DNA of 64,000 nucleotides from Pseudomonas asplenii (GCF_900105475.1 NZ_LT629777.1:2790001-2854000); one strand, 5' to 3'. Numbered from the stretch's first letter, positions 20,365 to 29,309 are shown. Numbers and translations: made by a program. Notes: generated by a model not told the origin, from the sequence alone.

Positions 20365-21147
20365 TCAGTCTTCGGCGCTGTCGTCCAGTCGCCAGTAGCC
20401 CGCGGCTTTGACGAACTCCTCATCCAGACCGTGAGTGTCGAGCAGTACCCGGCGTACCTTGCGCGATAGCGCCGCCTCGGTAGCGACCCAGGCGTACAGG
20501 CTGCCGGCCGGCGGGGTCAGTTGTTCGACGGTGTGCAGCAGGTCCTGCTCCGGCGCGTCGCGTCGTACCCAGATCACCTCGACCTGCGCCGGACTGTGCA
20601 ATGTCTGCTGCTCCGCCGCATTTTCCACCTCAATCACCACCAGCGCCCGCCGGTTGGCCGCCAGACCTTCCAGGCGTCGGGCGATGGCCGGCAGGGCGGT
20701 TTCGTCGCCGATCAGCAGGTAGCTGTCGAAAATATCCGGGACTACCATCGAGCCCCGTGGCCCGCCGATATTGAGGAACTGGCCGGGGGCAGCCTGTTCC
20801 GCCCAGCTCGCGGCAGGGCCGTCGCCGTGCAGGACAAAATCGATATCCAGCTCACCCCGTTCCAGGTCGTAGCGCCGTGGCGTGTAGTCGCGCATGGCAG
20901 GCATCGGGCCACTGTCCTTGGTGCCGATGACCAGGGTTTCCAGGGCTGTCTGCTCGGCGGCGGTCTGTGGGAAGAACAGTTTGATGTGATCGTCAGTGCC
21001 CAGGCTGATAAAACCCGCCAGTTCCGGACCACCGAGGGTGATACGGCGCATACGTGGGGTCAGATCCTGCACTCGCAGCACTTGCAGGCGACGACGTTTG
21101 ATCTCGTGCATGACTCGATGAATGACTTGCTGATTGACCTCATTCAT
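20365..21147 (-). CDS. Siderophore-interacting protein / FAD-dependent ferric reductase (NfeF/YqjH-like)
   Basis: 260 residues. The FAD-binding module holds RRITLGGPELAGF, DDHIKLFFP and MRDYTPRRYDLERGELDIDFVLHG; a NAD(P)H-type domain follows with LIGDETALPAIARRL, ending in AAGYW, as in the SIP family. Such proteins reduce ferric siderophores in the cytoplasm to release iron. The start overlaps the end of the PadR-type gene by 4 bp (ATGA). A PadR regulator with a His-rich N-terminus next to this reductase repeats the E. coli nfeR-nfeF (yqjI-yqjH) pairing, in which the regulator responds to nickel and iron. Confidence 0.85.
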   Translation of the reverse strand: MNEVNQQVIHRVMHEIKRRRLQVLRVQDLTPRMRRITLGGPELAGFISLGTDDHIKLFFPQTAAEQTALETLVIGTKDSGPMPAMRDYTPRRYDLERGELDIDFVLHGDGPAASWAEQAAPGQFLNIGGPRGSMVVPDIFDSYLLIGDETALPAIARRLEGLAANRRALVVIEVENAAEQQTLHSPAQVEVIWVRRDAPEQDLLHTVEQLTPPAGSLYAWVATEAALSRKVRRVLLDTHGLDEEFVKAAGYWRLDDSAED

Positions 21148-21725
21148 TGCGCTTTCTCCGAACGGGATTGGGCAGACGCAGGGCCATCGACGATAGCCTT
21201 GGCGGTGTTGTTCAACAGGTCGCGGACCCGCAGGATTTCCTCCGGATTCCAGCGCCCGTGGTGCATTTGCAGGGCGTGGCGCAAGTTGTGCACAGCCTCG
21301 TGGATTTCCGGCGGCCGGTCATGGCCGCGCAGGGAGCGCTTGCTGACATCGATGCGCATGCGTACGCCATCCAGGGCGACCGCCTGTTCCAGCAGGAACT
21401 CGCGACCGCTGTCGGTCACGCCGTAGCGTTTTTTCCCACCCTCGGCGTCGCCGCTGATCAGCTCGCTTTCCTCAAGGAAGGTCAGGGTCGGGTAGATCAC
21501 GCCGGGGCTCGGGCTGTAGGCGCCGTCGAACATGCCTTCGATCTGGCGGATCAGGTCGTAGCCATGGCAGGGCTGTTCGGCGATCAGTGCCAGCAACAGC
21601 AGTTTCAGGTCGCCCGGGGCGAACACCCGTGGGCCACGTCCGCCACGCTCGCGACCGGGGCGGCGTTCGAAACCGTCATGACCATCACCGAATTCGCGAT
21701 GATGGGGAGGATGATGCTCTCTCAT
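21144..21725 (-). CDS. PadR family transcriptional regulator with His-rich N-terminus (NfeR/YqjI-like)
   Basis: 193 residues from the ATG at 21725 (GGAGAAAGAG upstream). The first 30 residues are a His/Arg/Gly-rich tail (MREHHPPHHREFGDGHDGF) able to bind metal. A PadR winged helix follows (LKLLLLALIAEQPCHGYDLI, SPSPGVIYPTLTFLEESELI, KRYGVTDSGREFL) and then a C-terminal helical dimer region. It probably represses its own operon, including the downstream ferric reductase, from the palindromic operator at 21746-21773. By analogy with E. coli NfeR the signal would be nickel or iron; this is inferred from architecture and context. Confidence 0.82.
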   Translation of the reverse strand: MREHHPPHHREFGDGHDGFERRPGRERGGRGPRVFAPGDLKLLLLALIAEQPCHGYDLIRQIEGMFDGAYSPSPGVIYPTLTFLEESELISGDAEGGKKRYGVTDSGREFLLEQAVALDGVRMRIDVSKRSLRGHDRPPEIHEAVHNLRHALQMHHGRWNPEEILRVRDLLNNTAKAIVDGPASAQSRSEKAQ

Positions 21726-21745
21726 TTTCTCTTTCTCCGTTTGTC

Positions 21746-21773
21746 TTAAGATATACCGTAAGATATATCTTAA
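21746..21773. promoter_or_regulatory. Palindromic operator of the padR-sip operon
   Basis: TTAAGATATA (21746-21755) and TATATCTTAA (21764-21773) are perfect inverted repeats separated by 8 bp; the inner AAGATATATCTT (21760-21771) is itself a 12-bp palindrome. It lies 20-48 bp upstream of the regulator's start codon, overlapping the likely promoter. It is AT-rich in a GC-rich setting, as expected for a PadR autoregulatory site. Confidence 0.75.
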
Positions 21774-21985
21774 TACTGTGCAAGAAAAAGCGACGAACGT
21801 GCGACAGGCGCGTAAGCGGTCCGAAGAAGACCGACTGGAGGCGCGCGGAGAGAAGCCAGCAGGAGTTGTGGGTTTTTCTTGTGTTCGTAAGAGATGTTTC
21901 CTACGTAAAACTACGAAAAGCACTCTGAGCAAGCGTGGGACCGCTCCGTACCATGCCGCCAAGTTTCAGAAAGGCGGTGTTTATC

Positions 21986-22507
21986 ATGTCCAGGTTAATC
22001 TCGGCGGTACTGTCGCTGTGGGTGCTGGCGGGCTCCTGGTCGGCCCATGCGAATCTCAATTCAGCGAAAAGCTCCCCGGCCAAGGTCGCCCAGACTCGGG
22101 CAGGCGATGGCAGGGGAGACGCGTCCATCGACAATGTCATCGACCGTGCCCATCAGTTGATCGGCACGCCCTATCGTTGGGGCGGCATGTCGGTCAAGGG
22201 TTTCGATTGCAGTGGGCTGCTGGTCTATCTGTTCCAGAACGAGGCCGATATCAAGCTGCCGCGAACCACGGTGGGCATGCGTCGTTCCAGCGCCAGGACC
22301 ATCCAGCGTGGCAGCCTGAAGCCCGGCGATGCGGTGTTTTTCAATCGTAATGGGCAGGGCAATGTGAGCCATGTCGGGTTGTATGTGGGTGGGGGCAAGT
22401 TCATTCACTCGCCCCGTAGCGGCAAGAGCGTGCGCATCGACTCGTTGAGCAATGCGTATTGGAAAAAGAGCTACACCCTGGCCAAGCGTTTCCACGCCAG
22501 CAACTGA
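21986..22507 (+). CDS. NlpC/P60 (C40) peptidoglycan endopeptidase
   Basis: 173 residues from the ATG at 21986 (AAAGGCGG upstream). A signal peptide covers about residues 1-22. The NlpC/P60 domain has the catalytic triad: Cys75 in FDCSGLL, His129 in VSHVGLYVG and a polar third residue at His141 in FIHSPRSG. These enzymes cut D-Glu to meso-DAP bonds in peptidoglycan stems in the periplasm. The next gene, on the opposite strand, makes a peptidoglycan synthase, but they are convergent, not an operon. Confidence 0.9.
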   Translation: MSRLISAVLSLWVLAGSWSAHANLNSAKSSPAKVAQTRAGDGRGDASIDNVIDRAHQLIGTPYRWGGMSVKGFDCSGLLVYLFQNEADIKLPRTTVGMRRSSARTIQRGSLKPGDAVFFNRNGQGNVSHVGLYVGGGKFIHSPRSGKSVRIDSLSNAYWKKSYTLAKRFHASN

Positions 22508-22511
22508 TTGG

Positions 22512-22532
22512 GCGCAGGTGTCGCACCTGCGC
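22512..22532. terminator. Hairpin between convergent genes
   Basis: GCGCAGGTG (22512-22520) and CACCTGCGC (22524-22532) form a perfect 9-bp stem with a 3-base loop, 5 bp after the endopeptidase stop and touching the stop codon of the convergent gene. There is no long T-run, so termination strength is uncertain. Confidence 0.5.
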
Positions 22533-25500
22533 TAAAGGTGCGATGCCGCAACGCTCTGCGGTCGACACAGCGTATGGCTGTCCGGCTGCAGATAATCGGT
22601 CAGAATCGGCGCCATGCCCTTGAGCACCTGCACCGGCAAGGCCGAGGTGAATCTGAAGTTTTCCGCCGAGCGTCCGGGGACGAAGGCGGTCAAGGTGCCG
22701 AAATGATGAGCGCCGATGTAGAAGACGAAGGTCGCGGTGCGATTGATCGATTTGGAACTGAGCACCCGTCCGCCGCTGCCGATGCTTTCTATCCGGTTAT
22801 CGCCAGTCCCGGTCTTGCCGCCCATGGCCAGTGGCGTGCCGTCGGGCTGCCTGAAGCTGCCGGACACGCGTCGGGCGGTGCCCGCATCCACCACTTGCGA
22901 TAGGGCTTCGCGCAGCGCCGTGGCGACTTCCGAGGGCATGACCCGCTTGCCCTTGTCCGGATCGTTGGTCAACTGCGTTTCGTACGGAGTATGCGCGGCG
23001 AAGTGCAGGCTGTCGATACGCAGGGTCGGCAGGCGCATGCCGTCGTTGAGGATGATGCCGATCAGTTCGGCCAGTGCCGCCGGCCGGTCGCCGGAGCTGC
23101 CGATAGCGGTCGCCAGCGAAGGTACCAGGTGGTCGAACGGGTAGCCGACCTGCTGCCAGCGGCGATGGATATCGAGGAACGCCTCGATCTCGACCATCAC
23201 CCGGATGCGGCTGTCGCGGGCGCTCTTGTGCCGGCTCTTGAACAGCCAGCCGTAGACTTCCTGGCGCTCGAACTCACTGTCGGCCACTGCCTGGCTGAAC
23301 CGGGCCTGAGGATTTTTCAGCAGGTAGCCCAGTAGCCATAGGTCGAGCGGATGGACCTTGGCGATATAGCCCTGGTCCGGCAGGTCGTAGGCGCCCGGGC
23401 CGTAGCTCTTGTAGAGTTTGGCGAGGCGTTCGTCGCTGACTTTCTCGGTTTTCAGGTGGGCCCGCACGAAGGTATCGAAAGCCTTCTGCGGTGCGTCCGG
23501 CAGCAGGTAGCGATGCACCGCCGCCAAGCGGATCGGGGTGGGGTGCATGCTGTCGAGAAAGGTGTCCAGGCGCGCCTGCGAGTCTTTGTTCCGATATTTT
23601 TTCCAGAACCGCAACATGAACGCCGTGCCTTCCCGATCGGCGAAGCGTGCCAGGTATTCCTGGCGGCGGGGGTCGTCGTCGTCCTTGAGCAGTTCGGCGC
23701 TGTTGTTCGGCCCCTGATAGGTGCTGTAGCGCACCAGATCGCGCATCAGGCGGATGAACGGCAGGTTGATCGACTCGCGCAAGGCTTCGAGCAAAGTCGG
23801 GTTGCGGCCATTGTCTTCGTTGCGAAAGTTGTGGAAACGATGCAGGCCGCCGCCGGTGAAGAAGCTTTCGCCGGGGCTCGCCGAATACTGCCGGTGCAGC
23901 GCTGCATCGAGCATGGCGGGCAGGTTGCGGTCGCTGTTGCGGGCCAGGTAGTCCAGGGCCCAGCGGGTGATCCGGTCCTGTTCGTCGACCTCGACCTTCT
24001 TCAACTGCGCCGCAGATTGATCGCCATAACGATCATGCAGCTCGGCAATGACCTGCAGGTAGGTGGTCAATACCCGCAGCTTGGCGGTGGAGCCCAGTTC
24101 CAGCTTGCTGCCCTCGTTGATATCGAAGGGCTGGTCGGTGCTGTCGGTCTGCACCCGCACCCGGTAGCTGTCCGGGGTCAGTTCGAACAGGGTGAAGCTG
24201 TAGCGCACCTGCTGGGTGCTGCTGGCCGTCAGCAGGCGTTCGCCGAGCAGGCCGATGGAGTTGGCGAATTCCGGGTTCGCCAGGCGCTTGAGGTAGTCGC
24301 TGACCTGGCCCTGCAGATCCGCCTGCAGGGTACTGGTGGCCGACAGGTCGAGACGGTCGAGGTCATACAGCGGGCGATCAAGCATCGCCGCCAGGCGACT
24401 GCGGGTGACGCTGATGCCCTTGTTCGATTCGATCGGCTGGATCGTTGGTTCCTGCTGCCAGTCGCGGTAGTTGACCTTGCTGGCCAGCGCTGCGGCAGCC
24501 AACGGTGCATCGATGACCGCGTTCTGCGCCAGCAGCCGCAGGTGGCTGTCGGTCAGTTCAGCCAGTTCGTCGCGGCCGCGGGCCAGATAGTGTGAAGGGC
24601 GGCGCTGGGCGATCATCAGCGAGAGCACTTCGCGTAGCGCCAGGCCACGTTTGGCGAGGCTTTGCGGGTCTTCGGCGGTGCTGTGCAACTGGGTGTTGAC
24701 CTCGGCGAAGTCCGCGCCGTACCAGACCCGCAGGCCCTCGGCCAGGCCATGGACCTCACCGTGTCCCGGCACCGCCGACAGGGGCACGCTATTGAGGTAG
24801 TCGCGGACCACATTCTGCCGCACCTCCAGGGTCTGCGGCCCGCCCAGGTAGGCGCGCACGCTGGCGGAAATCATCTGGCGGATCTTCTCGCCGCCGGACA
24901 GGGTCAGGCCATCGGGCGAGTGTCGATACTTCTCCAGTTGCGTCGCCAGAGTACTGCCGCCGGCGCTCTGCCCGCCGATATGCAGGGCCTTGGCAATCTG
25001 CGACAGCACCGCCTTGCCGAAGCGCGGCCAGTCCACGGCCGGGTTGGCCTGGGGCTGGTTGGGGTCGAGCAGGTCGCGGTTCTCGATGAACAGCAGGCTG
25101 TTGACCACGGCCGGCGGAATGGCCGAGAAGCTCGCATAGAGTTGCTGTGGATAGTTGTACTGGTAGAGGTCGGTGCCACGACAGTCGGTGATCGACAGGC
25201 CGGCCTGGATTTTTTCCGCGTAGGGTACGAAGAAGCCGGCTTTGCTGTAGTCGAGCAGCGCGGGGGAGAAGCGTGCCTGCGCCTCGATCAGGTAGCCGCG
25301 CTTGGTCAGCCGGCCGAGGAAAAGACCCAGGTCGCTGTAGCCCAGACGCTTGTCGAAAGGTCCGGCGCCGGGATAGAGCATCGAGTCGCTGGGGCCCTTG
25401 GCCATGGAGTAGTCCAGATCGCTGGCAAAGCGACTGATTTCCCGGGCCTGGAGTTTGGCGTTGCGCATTTCCCGGGAAGCGGCAACGCCGAGCAGAATCA

Positions 25501-25651
25501 CCGCGATCAGCAGCACCAGCCAGAACAGACGCCACCAGCCTCGCCGCCTGCGGGGTCTTTTCGGTACAGGCGCTTCATCCGGACTATCGGTTGCTGTCAC
25601 AGTCCTGTTCGGATTGGAGTCCCGCAGAGCGCCCATAGTCGATTCATCCAT
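22532..25651 (-). CDS. Large bifunctional-type penicillin-binding protein (GT51 transglycosylase plus transpeptidase)
   Basis: 1039 residues. A basic cytoplasmic tail and one transmembrane helix (about 41-58) lead into a GT51-type domain (catalytic Glu190 in FIENRDLLD, second motif GGSTLATQ at 231-238). A long linker and a penicillin-binding transpeptidase domain follow, with STAK (Ser521-Lys524), SIN (627-629) and KTG (946-948). The SxN to KTG distance, over 300 residues, is much longer than in classical PBP1a/1b, with an inserted helical region at about 640-880. Glu190 sits in ENRDL rather than the usual EDRRF. It is not PBP1a or PBP1b; a third, lineage-specific class A-like enzyme is likely. 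ATG 25636 is an alternative start. Confidence 0.85.
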   Translation of the reverse strand: MDESTMGALRDSNPNRTVTATDSPDEAPVPKRPRRRRGWWRLFWLVLLIAVILLGVAASREMRNAKLQAREISRFASDLDYSMAKGPSDSMLYPGAGPFDKRLGYSDLGLFLGRLTKRGYLIEAQARFSPALLDYSKAGFFVPYAEKIQAGLSITDCRGTDLYQYNYPQQLYASFSAIPPAVVNSLLFIENRDLLDPNQPQANPAVDWPRFGKAVLSQIAKALHIGGQSAGGSTLATQLEKYRHSPDGLTLSGGEKIRQMISASVRAYLGGPQTLEVRQNVVRDYLNSVPLSAVPGHGEVHGLAEGLRVWYGADFAEVNTQLHSTAEDPQSLAKRGLALREVLSLMIAQRRPSHYLARGRDELAELTDSHLRLLAQNAVIDAPLAAAALASKVNYRDWQQEPTIQPIESNKGISVTRSRLAAMLDRPLYDLDRLDLSATSTLQADLQGQVSDYLKRLANPEFANSIGLLGERLLTASSTQQVRYSFTLFELTPDSYRVRVQTDSTDQPFDINEGSKLELGSTAKLRVLTTYLQVIAELHDRYGDQSAAQLKKVEVDEQDRITRWALDYLARNSDRNLPAMLDAALHRQYSASPGESFFTGGGLHRFHNFRNEDNGRNPTLLEALRESINLPFIRLMRDLVRYSTYQGPNNSAELLKDDDDPRRQEYLARFADREGTAFMLRFWKKYRNKDSQARLDTFLDSMHPTPIRLAAVHRYLLPDAPQKAFDTFVRAHLKTEKVSDERLAKLYKSYGPGAYDLPDQGYIAKVHPLDLWLLGYLLKNPQARFSQAVADSEFERQEVYGWLFKSRHKSARDSRIRVMVEIEAFLDIHRRWQQVGYPFDHLVPSLATAIGSSGDRPAALAELIGIILNDGMRLPTLRIDSLHFAAHTPYETQLTNDPDKGKRVMPSEVATALREALSQVVDAGTARRVSGSFRQPDGTPLAMGGKTGTGDNRIESIGSGGRVLSSKSINRTATFVFYIGAHHFGTLTAFVPGRSAENFRFTSALPVQVLKGMAPILTDYLQPDSHTLCRPQSVAASHL

Positions 25652-25879
25652 TCACGCAGATTGATCGCACTTGCCTGAAGCTTAGACGCTGCAAAAGAGC
25701 TGCGAAAATTTTGTTAATGCGGTCAGGTATTTCCTACTTTCAGGGGCTATTCGTCAGGAGGGTGTCGGGAACTCGACGTTCCTGATGTGGCGGGTGCTGT
25801 GGTTCCATGTGTTCAAGCTGCAACCGAACGACCTGTCACCGGTCGCTGACCCGGTTCGGTAAACGTCGGTTGGAAAAGC

Positions 25880-25907
25880 AAAGCCCCGGTTTTCAGACCG
25901 AGGCTTT
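25880..25907. terminator. Rho-independent terminator of the OpgC-like gene
   Basis: AAAGCC-C-CGGT (25880-25890) pairs with ACCG-A-GGCTTT (25897-25907) around a short T-rich loop. It lies 22 bp past the minus-strand stop at 25929, and the minus-strand product ends in a U-rich stretch (GGCTTTGCTTTT). Confidence 0.75.
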
Positions 25908-25928
25908 TGGGTTTGTGCGGTGCACGCT

Positions 25929-27053
25929 TCAGGCGGGAATGGCCCGCATCGGTTGGTCCAGGCGCTTGTTGAAATCCAGCCAGGCGCCCAGCAGGGCCAT
26001 TAACCCGGCACCCGCCAGGGCGGTGCAGACCTGCATGGCGAAGGCATCGTCGGCAATGGCATTGACCATGTCCGCCAGCGGTGCCAGCAGGACGCCGAGG
26101 CAGAACACTTCGAGCGAGTAGCGCCCCATGCGGCAGGTCTGTCTTGCCAGCCAGTGGTGTGTCCAGTTGCCGGTGGGCAGCAGCTTCGCGGTGACGTAGG
26201 CCAGTGCCAGGAAATGCAGCAGACGCACGGGCGAAAGATCGGTCTTGCTGATGGGATACAGCCAGTTGCCCAGCGTGGCTGGCATCAGCGCGTCATGGAT
26301 CTGTGGCCAGCGCCAGGACACGGTCAGCACCCCGGCGACCAGCGCGTAGGTGGCCGCCACGACGAACAGTGGCTGGCGTGCCAGCGGCCGGTTGTCCGGC
26401 AGCTGTGGGCGTTGGCTGTGGAGTGCAGCGGCACCGCCGAGAATGAATAACAGTTGCCAGGTGACGGGGTTGAAGTACCACACGCCGTCGCCGATTGCCG
26501 CCAGGTTCCAGCCCAGCAGTGGCGCCAACAGGTACACCGTCAACGAGGCCGCGACCACCGCCATTGGCTGGCGCAGCAACAGCGGCAGTACCAGCGGCAG
26601 GCCGAGCAGCAGCACGATGTACAGGGGCAGCGGGTCCATCAGGTTCGGCTTGAAGCGCAACAGCAACTCATCCGTCAGGGCTTGCTCGGGATGGCTGACA
26701 AAGTGTTGCAGGCCCATTTCCTGGATCAGGTCGCGGGTTTCCACATGGCTGTTGGCGAAGAACACGATGCCCATCAGCATCGCCAGCAGGAAGATGTGCA
26801 CCACATAGAGTACCCAGGCACGGCGGAGGATTTTTACGCAGGCGATCAGGTAGCCGTCGCGTTGCAGGATTTTTCCGTAGGCGAGGATCGCCGCGTAGCC
26901 GGCCAGGAACACGAAGACCTCTGCCGCATCGCTGAAACCGATGTTACGCAGGGTGATCTGGCCGAGTGGGTTGTGGGGCACGTGATCCCAGAAAATGAAG
27001 ATCAGCGCCAGTCCCCGAAAAAAATCGATACGCGGGTCGCGTCCGTTCAGCAT
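25929..27053 (-). CDS. OpgC-like membrane acyltransferase
   Basis: 374 residues, mostly hydrophobic, with about ten transmembrane helices. The N-terminus (GRDPRIDFFRGLALIFIFWDHVPHN) has the arrangement of the OpgC/acyltransferase-3 superfamily, with the Arg, Asp and His residues of the first helix conserved. OpgC proteins add succinyl groups to periplasmic osmoregulated glucans. No opgG/opgH genes lie nearby, so the acceptor could be another envelope glycan. Single gene, ended by the hairpin at 25880-25907. Confidence 0.8.
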   Translation of the reverse strand: MLNGRDPRIDFFRGLALIFIFWDHVPHNPLGQITLRNIGFSDAAEVFVFLAGYAAILAYGKILQRDGYLIACVKILRRAWVLYVVHIFLLAMLMGIVFFANSHVETRDLIQEMGLQHFVSHPEQALTDELLLRFKPNLMDPLPLYIVLLLGLPLVLPLLLRQPMAVVAASLTVYLLAPLLGWNLAAIGDGVWYFNPVTWQLLFILGGAAALHSQRPQLPDNRPLARQPLFVVAATYALVAGVLTVSWRWPQIHDALMPATLGNWLYPISKTDLSPVRLLHFLALAYVTAKLLPTGNWTHHWLARQTCRMGRYSLEVFCLGVLLAPLADMVNAIADDAFAMQVCTALAGAGLMALLGAWLDFNKRLDQPMRAIPA

Positions 27054-27311
27054 GGCAGCGGGCTCTGTGGGCGAATGTTGAATTTGACCGTGACGGCTGT
27101 CGGAAATTGCACTGCACGGTCGGCGGCGCGCAGGGTGGCGTGAATCGCAGGGAATTGCAAAGGCGGGGTATTACTGAATGTCACATCTCTATGTTATGGC
27201 GCAGGCTATGGGGCATTCGGACACTTCAGTCTTGTCTGGCACCCTGAATTCGTAATATTCGGAAATTTATTGGTATGTTGAGCAAACCGTGCCATGCCAG
27301 AAGGAAATCCC

Positions 27312-28937
27312 ATGAGTTTATCCCTGCTGAGTCGTTATGCATTTTTCGTTTGTTGCGTACTGTTTACCCTGGCCACGCTCCCTTTCATAAACCAGCATGA
27401 GTGGCTTTGGCCGTTCACTCTGGTGGTTGGGTTTTTAAGCCTTCTGGGGGTTTTTGACCTGCTGCAGTCGCGCCACGCCGTGCGACGCAACTATCCGATT
27501 CTTGGCAACATCCGTTACCTCATTGAAGGAATCCGACCTGAGATTCGCCAATACCTGCTTGAAGCCGACGATGAAGCCACCCCGTTTTCTCGCGCGCAAA
27601 GAGCTCTGGTGTATGCTCGAGCGAAGAGCGAGGCATCGGACAAGCCCTTCGGTACGCTGATGAATGTCTACCAGACTGGCTATGAGTTCATCAGTCATTC
27701 CATGCGTCCAGCGCCCTTATCCGACCCGGAAAGCTTTCGCGTCGAGGTCGGGGGCCCGCAATGTACACAGCCCTATTCGGCGTCGGTCTTCAACGTGTCT
27801 GCCATGAGCTTCGGCTCACTTAGCGCAAACGCCATCCGTGCTCTCAACAAAGGGGCCAGGATGGGCAATTTTTCCCATGATACAGGGGAGGGGAGTATCA
27901 GCCCGTACCACCGCGAGCACGGCGGAGACCTGGTGTGGGAATTGGGGAGTGGATATTTCGGTTGCCGTACAAGTGATGGGCAGTTCGATGCGCAGAAGTT
28001 CGCCAAGCAGGCAAGTGACCCGCAGGTGAAGATGATCGAGATCAAGCTCAGTCAAGGTGCCAAGCCTGGACATGGGGGAATTCTGCCCAAGCACAAGGTC
28101 ACTCAGGAAATCGCGACCACCCGTGGCGTTCCGATGGGCGAAGATTGCATTTCCCCGTCTCGGCACAGTTCGTTCAACACGCCCTTGGAACTGATGCAAT
28201 TCATCGCTCAATTACGTGAGCTTTGTGGCGGCAAACCCGTGGGTTTCAAGCTGTGTCTGGGCCACCCCTGGGAATTCATGGGCATCGCCAAGGCAATGCT
28301 CGAGACAGGCATACTGCCTGACTTCATCGTCGTCGATGGGGCCGAGGGTGGAACTGGCGCCGCGCCGGTCGAGTTTACGGATCACCTCGGCGTGCCCATG
28401 AGAGAAGGGCTTTTGTTTGTTCACAACACCCTGGTAGGCATCAATCTGCGTGACAAGATCAAGATCGGGGCCAGTGGCAAGATCATCAGTGCATTCGATA
28501 TTGCGAGTGTTCTTGCAATTGGTGCTGACTGGACGAATGCGGCGCGCGGTTTCATGTTCGCCATTGGATGCATTCAGTCCCAATCGTGCCATACGAACAA
28601 ATGTCCCACCGGCGTTGCGACACAGGACCCTCTGCGTCAGAGAGCGCTGGTCGTCGAGGATAAGGCGACGCGGGTTTACAACTTCCACAGAAGTACTTTG
28701 AAGGCGTTGGCAGAGATGTTGGCGGCTGCCGGTCTGAGTCATCCGTCTCAGTTGACGGCTCGTCACTTGGTTCGTCGAATGTCGGCCACTGAAGTGAAGC
28801 TGTTTTCCCAGATGCATGTCTTCCTCAAGCCTGGTGAGCTGCTGGAGGGGGCCGTCAGTGGGGTGTTTTATGAGCGCATGTGGAAGGCTGCGCGGGCGGA
28901 TAGCTTCGACGCATTACCGGGAGAGGATGCTGCTTGA
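27312..28937 (+). CDS. FMN-binding glutamate-synthase-like protein (GltB central domain family)
   Basis: 541 residues from the ATG at 27312 (AAGGAA upstream). Two N-terminal transmembrane helices (about 9-26 and 31-50) precede the FMN-binding barrel of glutamate synthase: FNVSAMSFGSLSANAI, SQGAKPGHGGILP, VDGAEGGTGAAP. An iron-sulfur motif follows at Cys420, Cys426 and Cys431 (GCIQSQSCHTNKCPTG). The glutaminase domain of true GOGAT is missing, so it is not a complete glutamate synthase; membrane anchoring suggests a redox enzyme using another donor. Codon use is visibly less GC3-rich than in flanking genes, hinting at a different history. Confidence 0.85.
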   Translation: MSLSLLSRYAFFVCCVLFTLATLPFINQHEWLWPFTLVVGFLSLLGVFDLLQSRHAVRRNYPILGNIRYLIEGIRPEIRQYLLEADDEATPFSRAQRALVYARAKSEASDKPFGTLMNVYQTGYEFISHSMRPAPLSDPESFRVEVGGPQCTQPYSASVFNVSAMSFGSLSANAIRALNKGARMGNFSHDTGEGSISPYHREHGGDLVWELGSGYFGCRTSDGQFDAQKFAKQASDPQVKMIEIKLSQGAKPGHGGILPKHKVTQEIATTRGVPMGEDCISPSRHSSFNTPLELMQFIAQLRELCGGKPVGFKLCLGHPWEFMGIAKAMLETGILPDFIVVDGAEGGTGAAPVEFTDHLGVPMREGLLFVHNTLVGINLRDKIKIGASGKIISAFDIASVLAIGADWTNAARGFMFAIGCIQSQSCHTNKCPTGVATQDPLRQRALVVEDKATRVYNFHRSTLKALAEMLAAAGLSHPSQLTARHLVRRMSATEVKLFSQMHVFLKPGELLEGAVSGVFYERMWKAARADSFDALPGEDAA

Positions 28938-29007
28938 GAGCCTGGGCCAATCGGCCTGCACATTGAGTTCGAGTCCGGCAATCAGCTTGCCGCTCACTCA
29001 ACTGCTA

Positions 29008-29042
29008 ATGCCAGTCCGTTAAGCTGACTGGCATGGGTTTTA
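29008..29042 (+). terminator. Probable rho-independent terminator
   Basis: ATGCCAGT (29008-29015) and ACTGGCAT (29027-29034) form a perfect 8-bp stem, followed by GGGTTTTA. It is 70 bp past the glutamate-synthase-like stop. Confidence 0.6.
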
Positions 29043-29065
29043 CATCCTCGTCTGTCGACGCGGTG

Positions 29066-29100
29066 GCTCGCTGGCGCCGTCCTTCACGGCACCAGCGAGC
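29066..29100. repeat. Strong stem-loop 3' of the small MACPF-associated gene
   Basis: GCTCGCTGG (29066-29074) pairs with CCAGCGAGC (29092-29100), and inside it GCCGT with ACGGC around the loop CCTTC. It starts 8 bp after the minus-strand stop at 29109. No T-run follows on either strand, so it may protect the transcript end rather than terminate by itself. Confidence 0.55.
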
Positions 29101-29108
29101 GCTTGCGA

Positions 29109-29309
29109 TTAGCCCGCCCAGATTGTGGCTCGGGCCGGCTGGCTGTCGAGAGGGTACTTGTAGTCCTTGGTGTCCCCGGCCTGGATCTTAAAGTGCCTCA
29201 AGGCAGCGGCGACCCATGTTGCAGCAAGCTCGTGATTGGCGAACTTCTCACTGCTGCAGTAGGTGGTGCGAGTCGATTTCTGCAGAAACGATTGGTATCC
29301 CTTAGCCAT
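29109..29309 (-). CDS. Small uncharacterised protein downstream of the MACPF gene
   Basis: 66 residues with a good ribosome-binding site (AAAAGGAATATTGAA directly before the ATG), which together with the 42-bp distance to the MACPF gene makes it a real second gene of that operon. I do not recognise it. It has no signal peptide or transmembrane segment, one Cys, many Lys/Tyr/Ala residues, and a helical middle (FANHELAATWVAAALRHF). Its C-terminal third is rich in Asp/Lys/Tyr (DTKDYKYPLD). It could be a partner, second toxin component or chaperone of the perforin-like protein; none of these can be shown from sequence. Confidence 0.65.
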   Translation of the reverse strand: MAKGYQSFLQKSTRTTYCSSEKFANHELAATWVAAALRHFKIQAGDTKDYKYPLDSQPARATIWAG

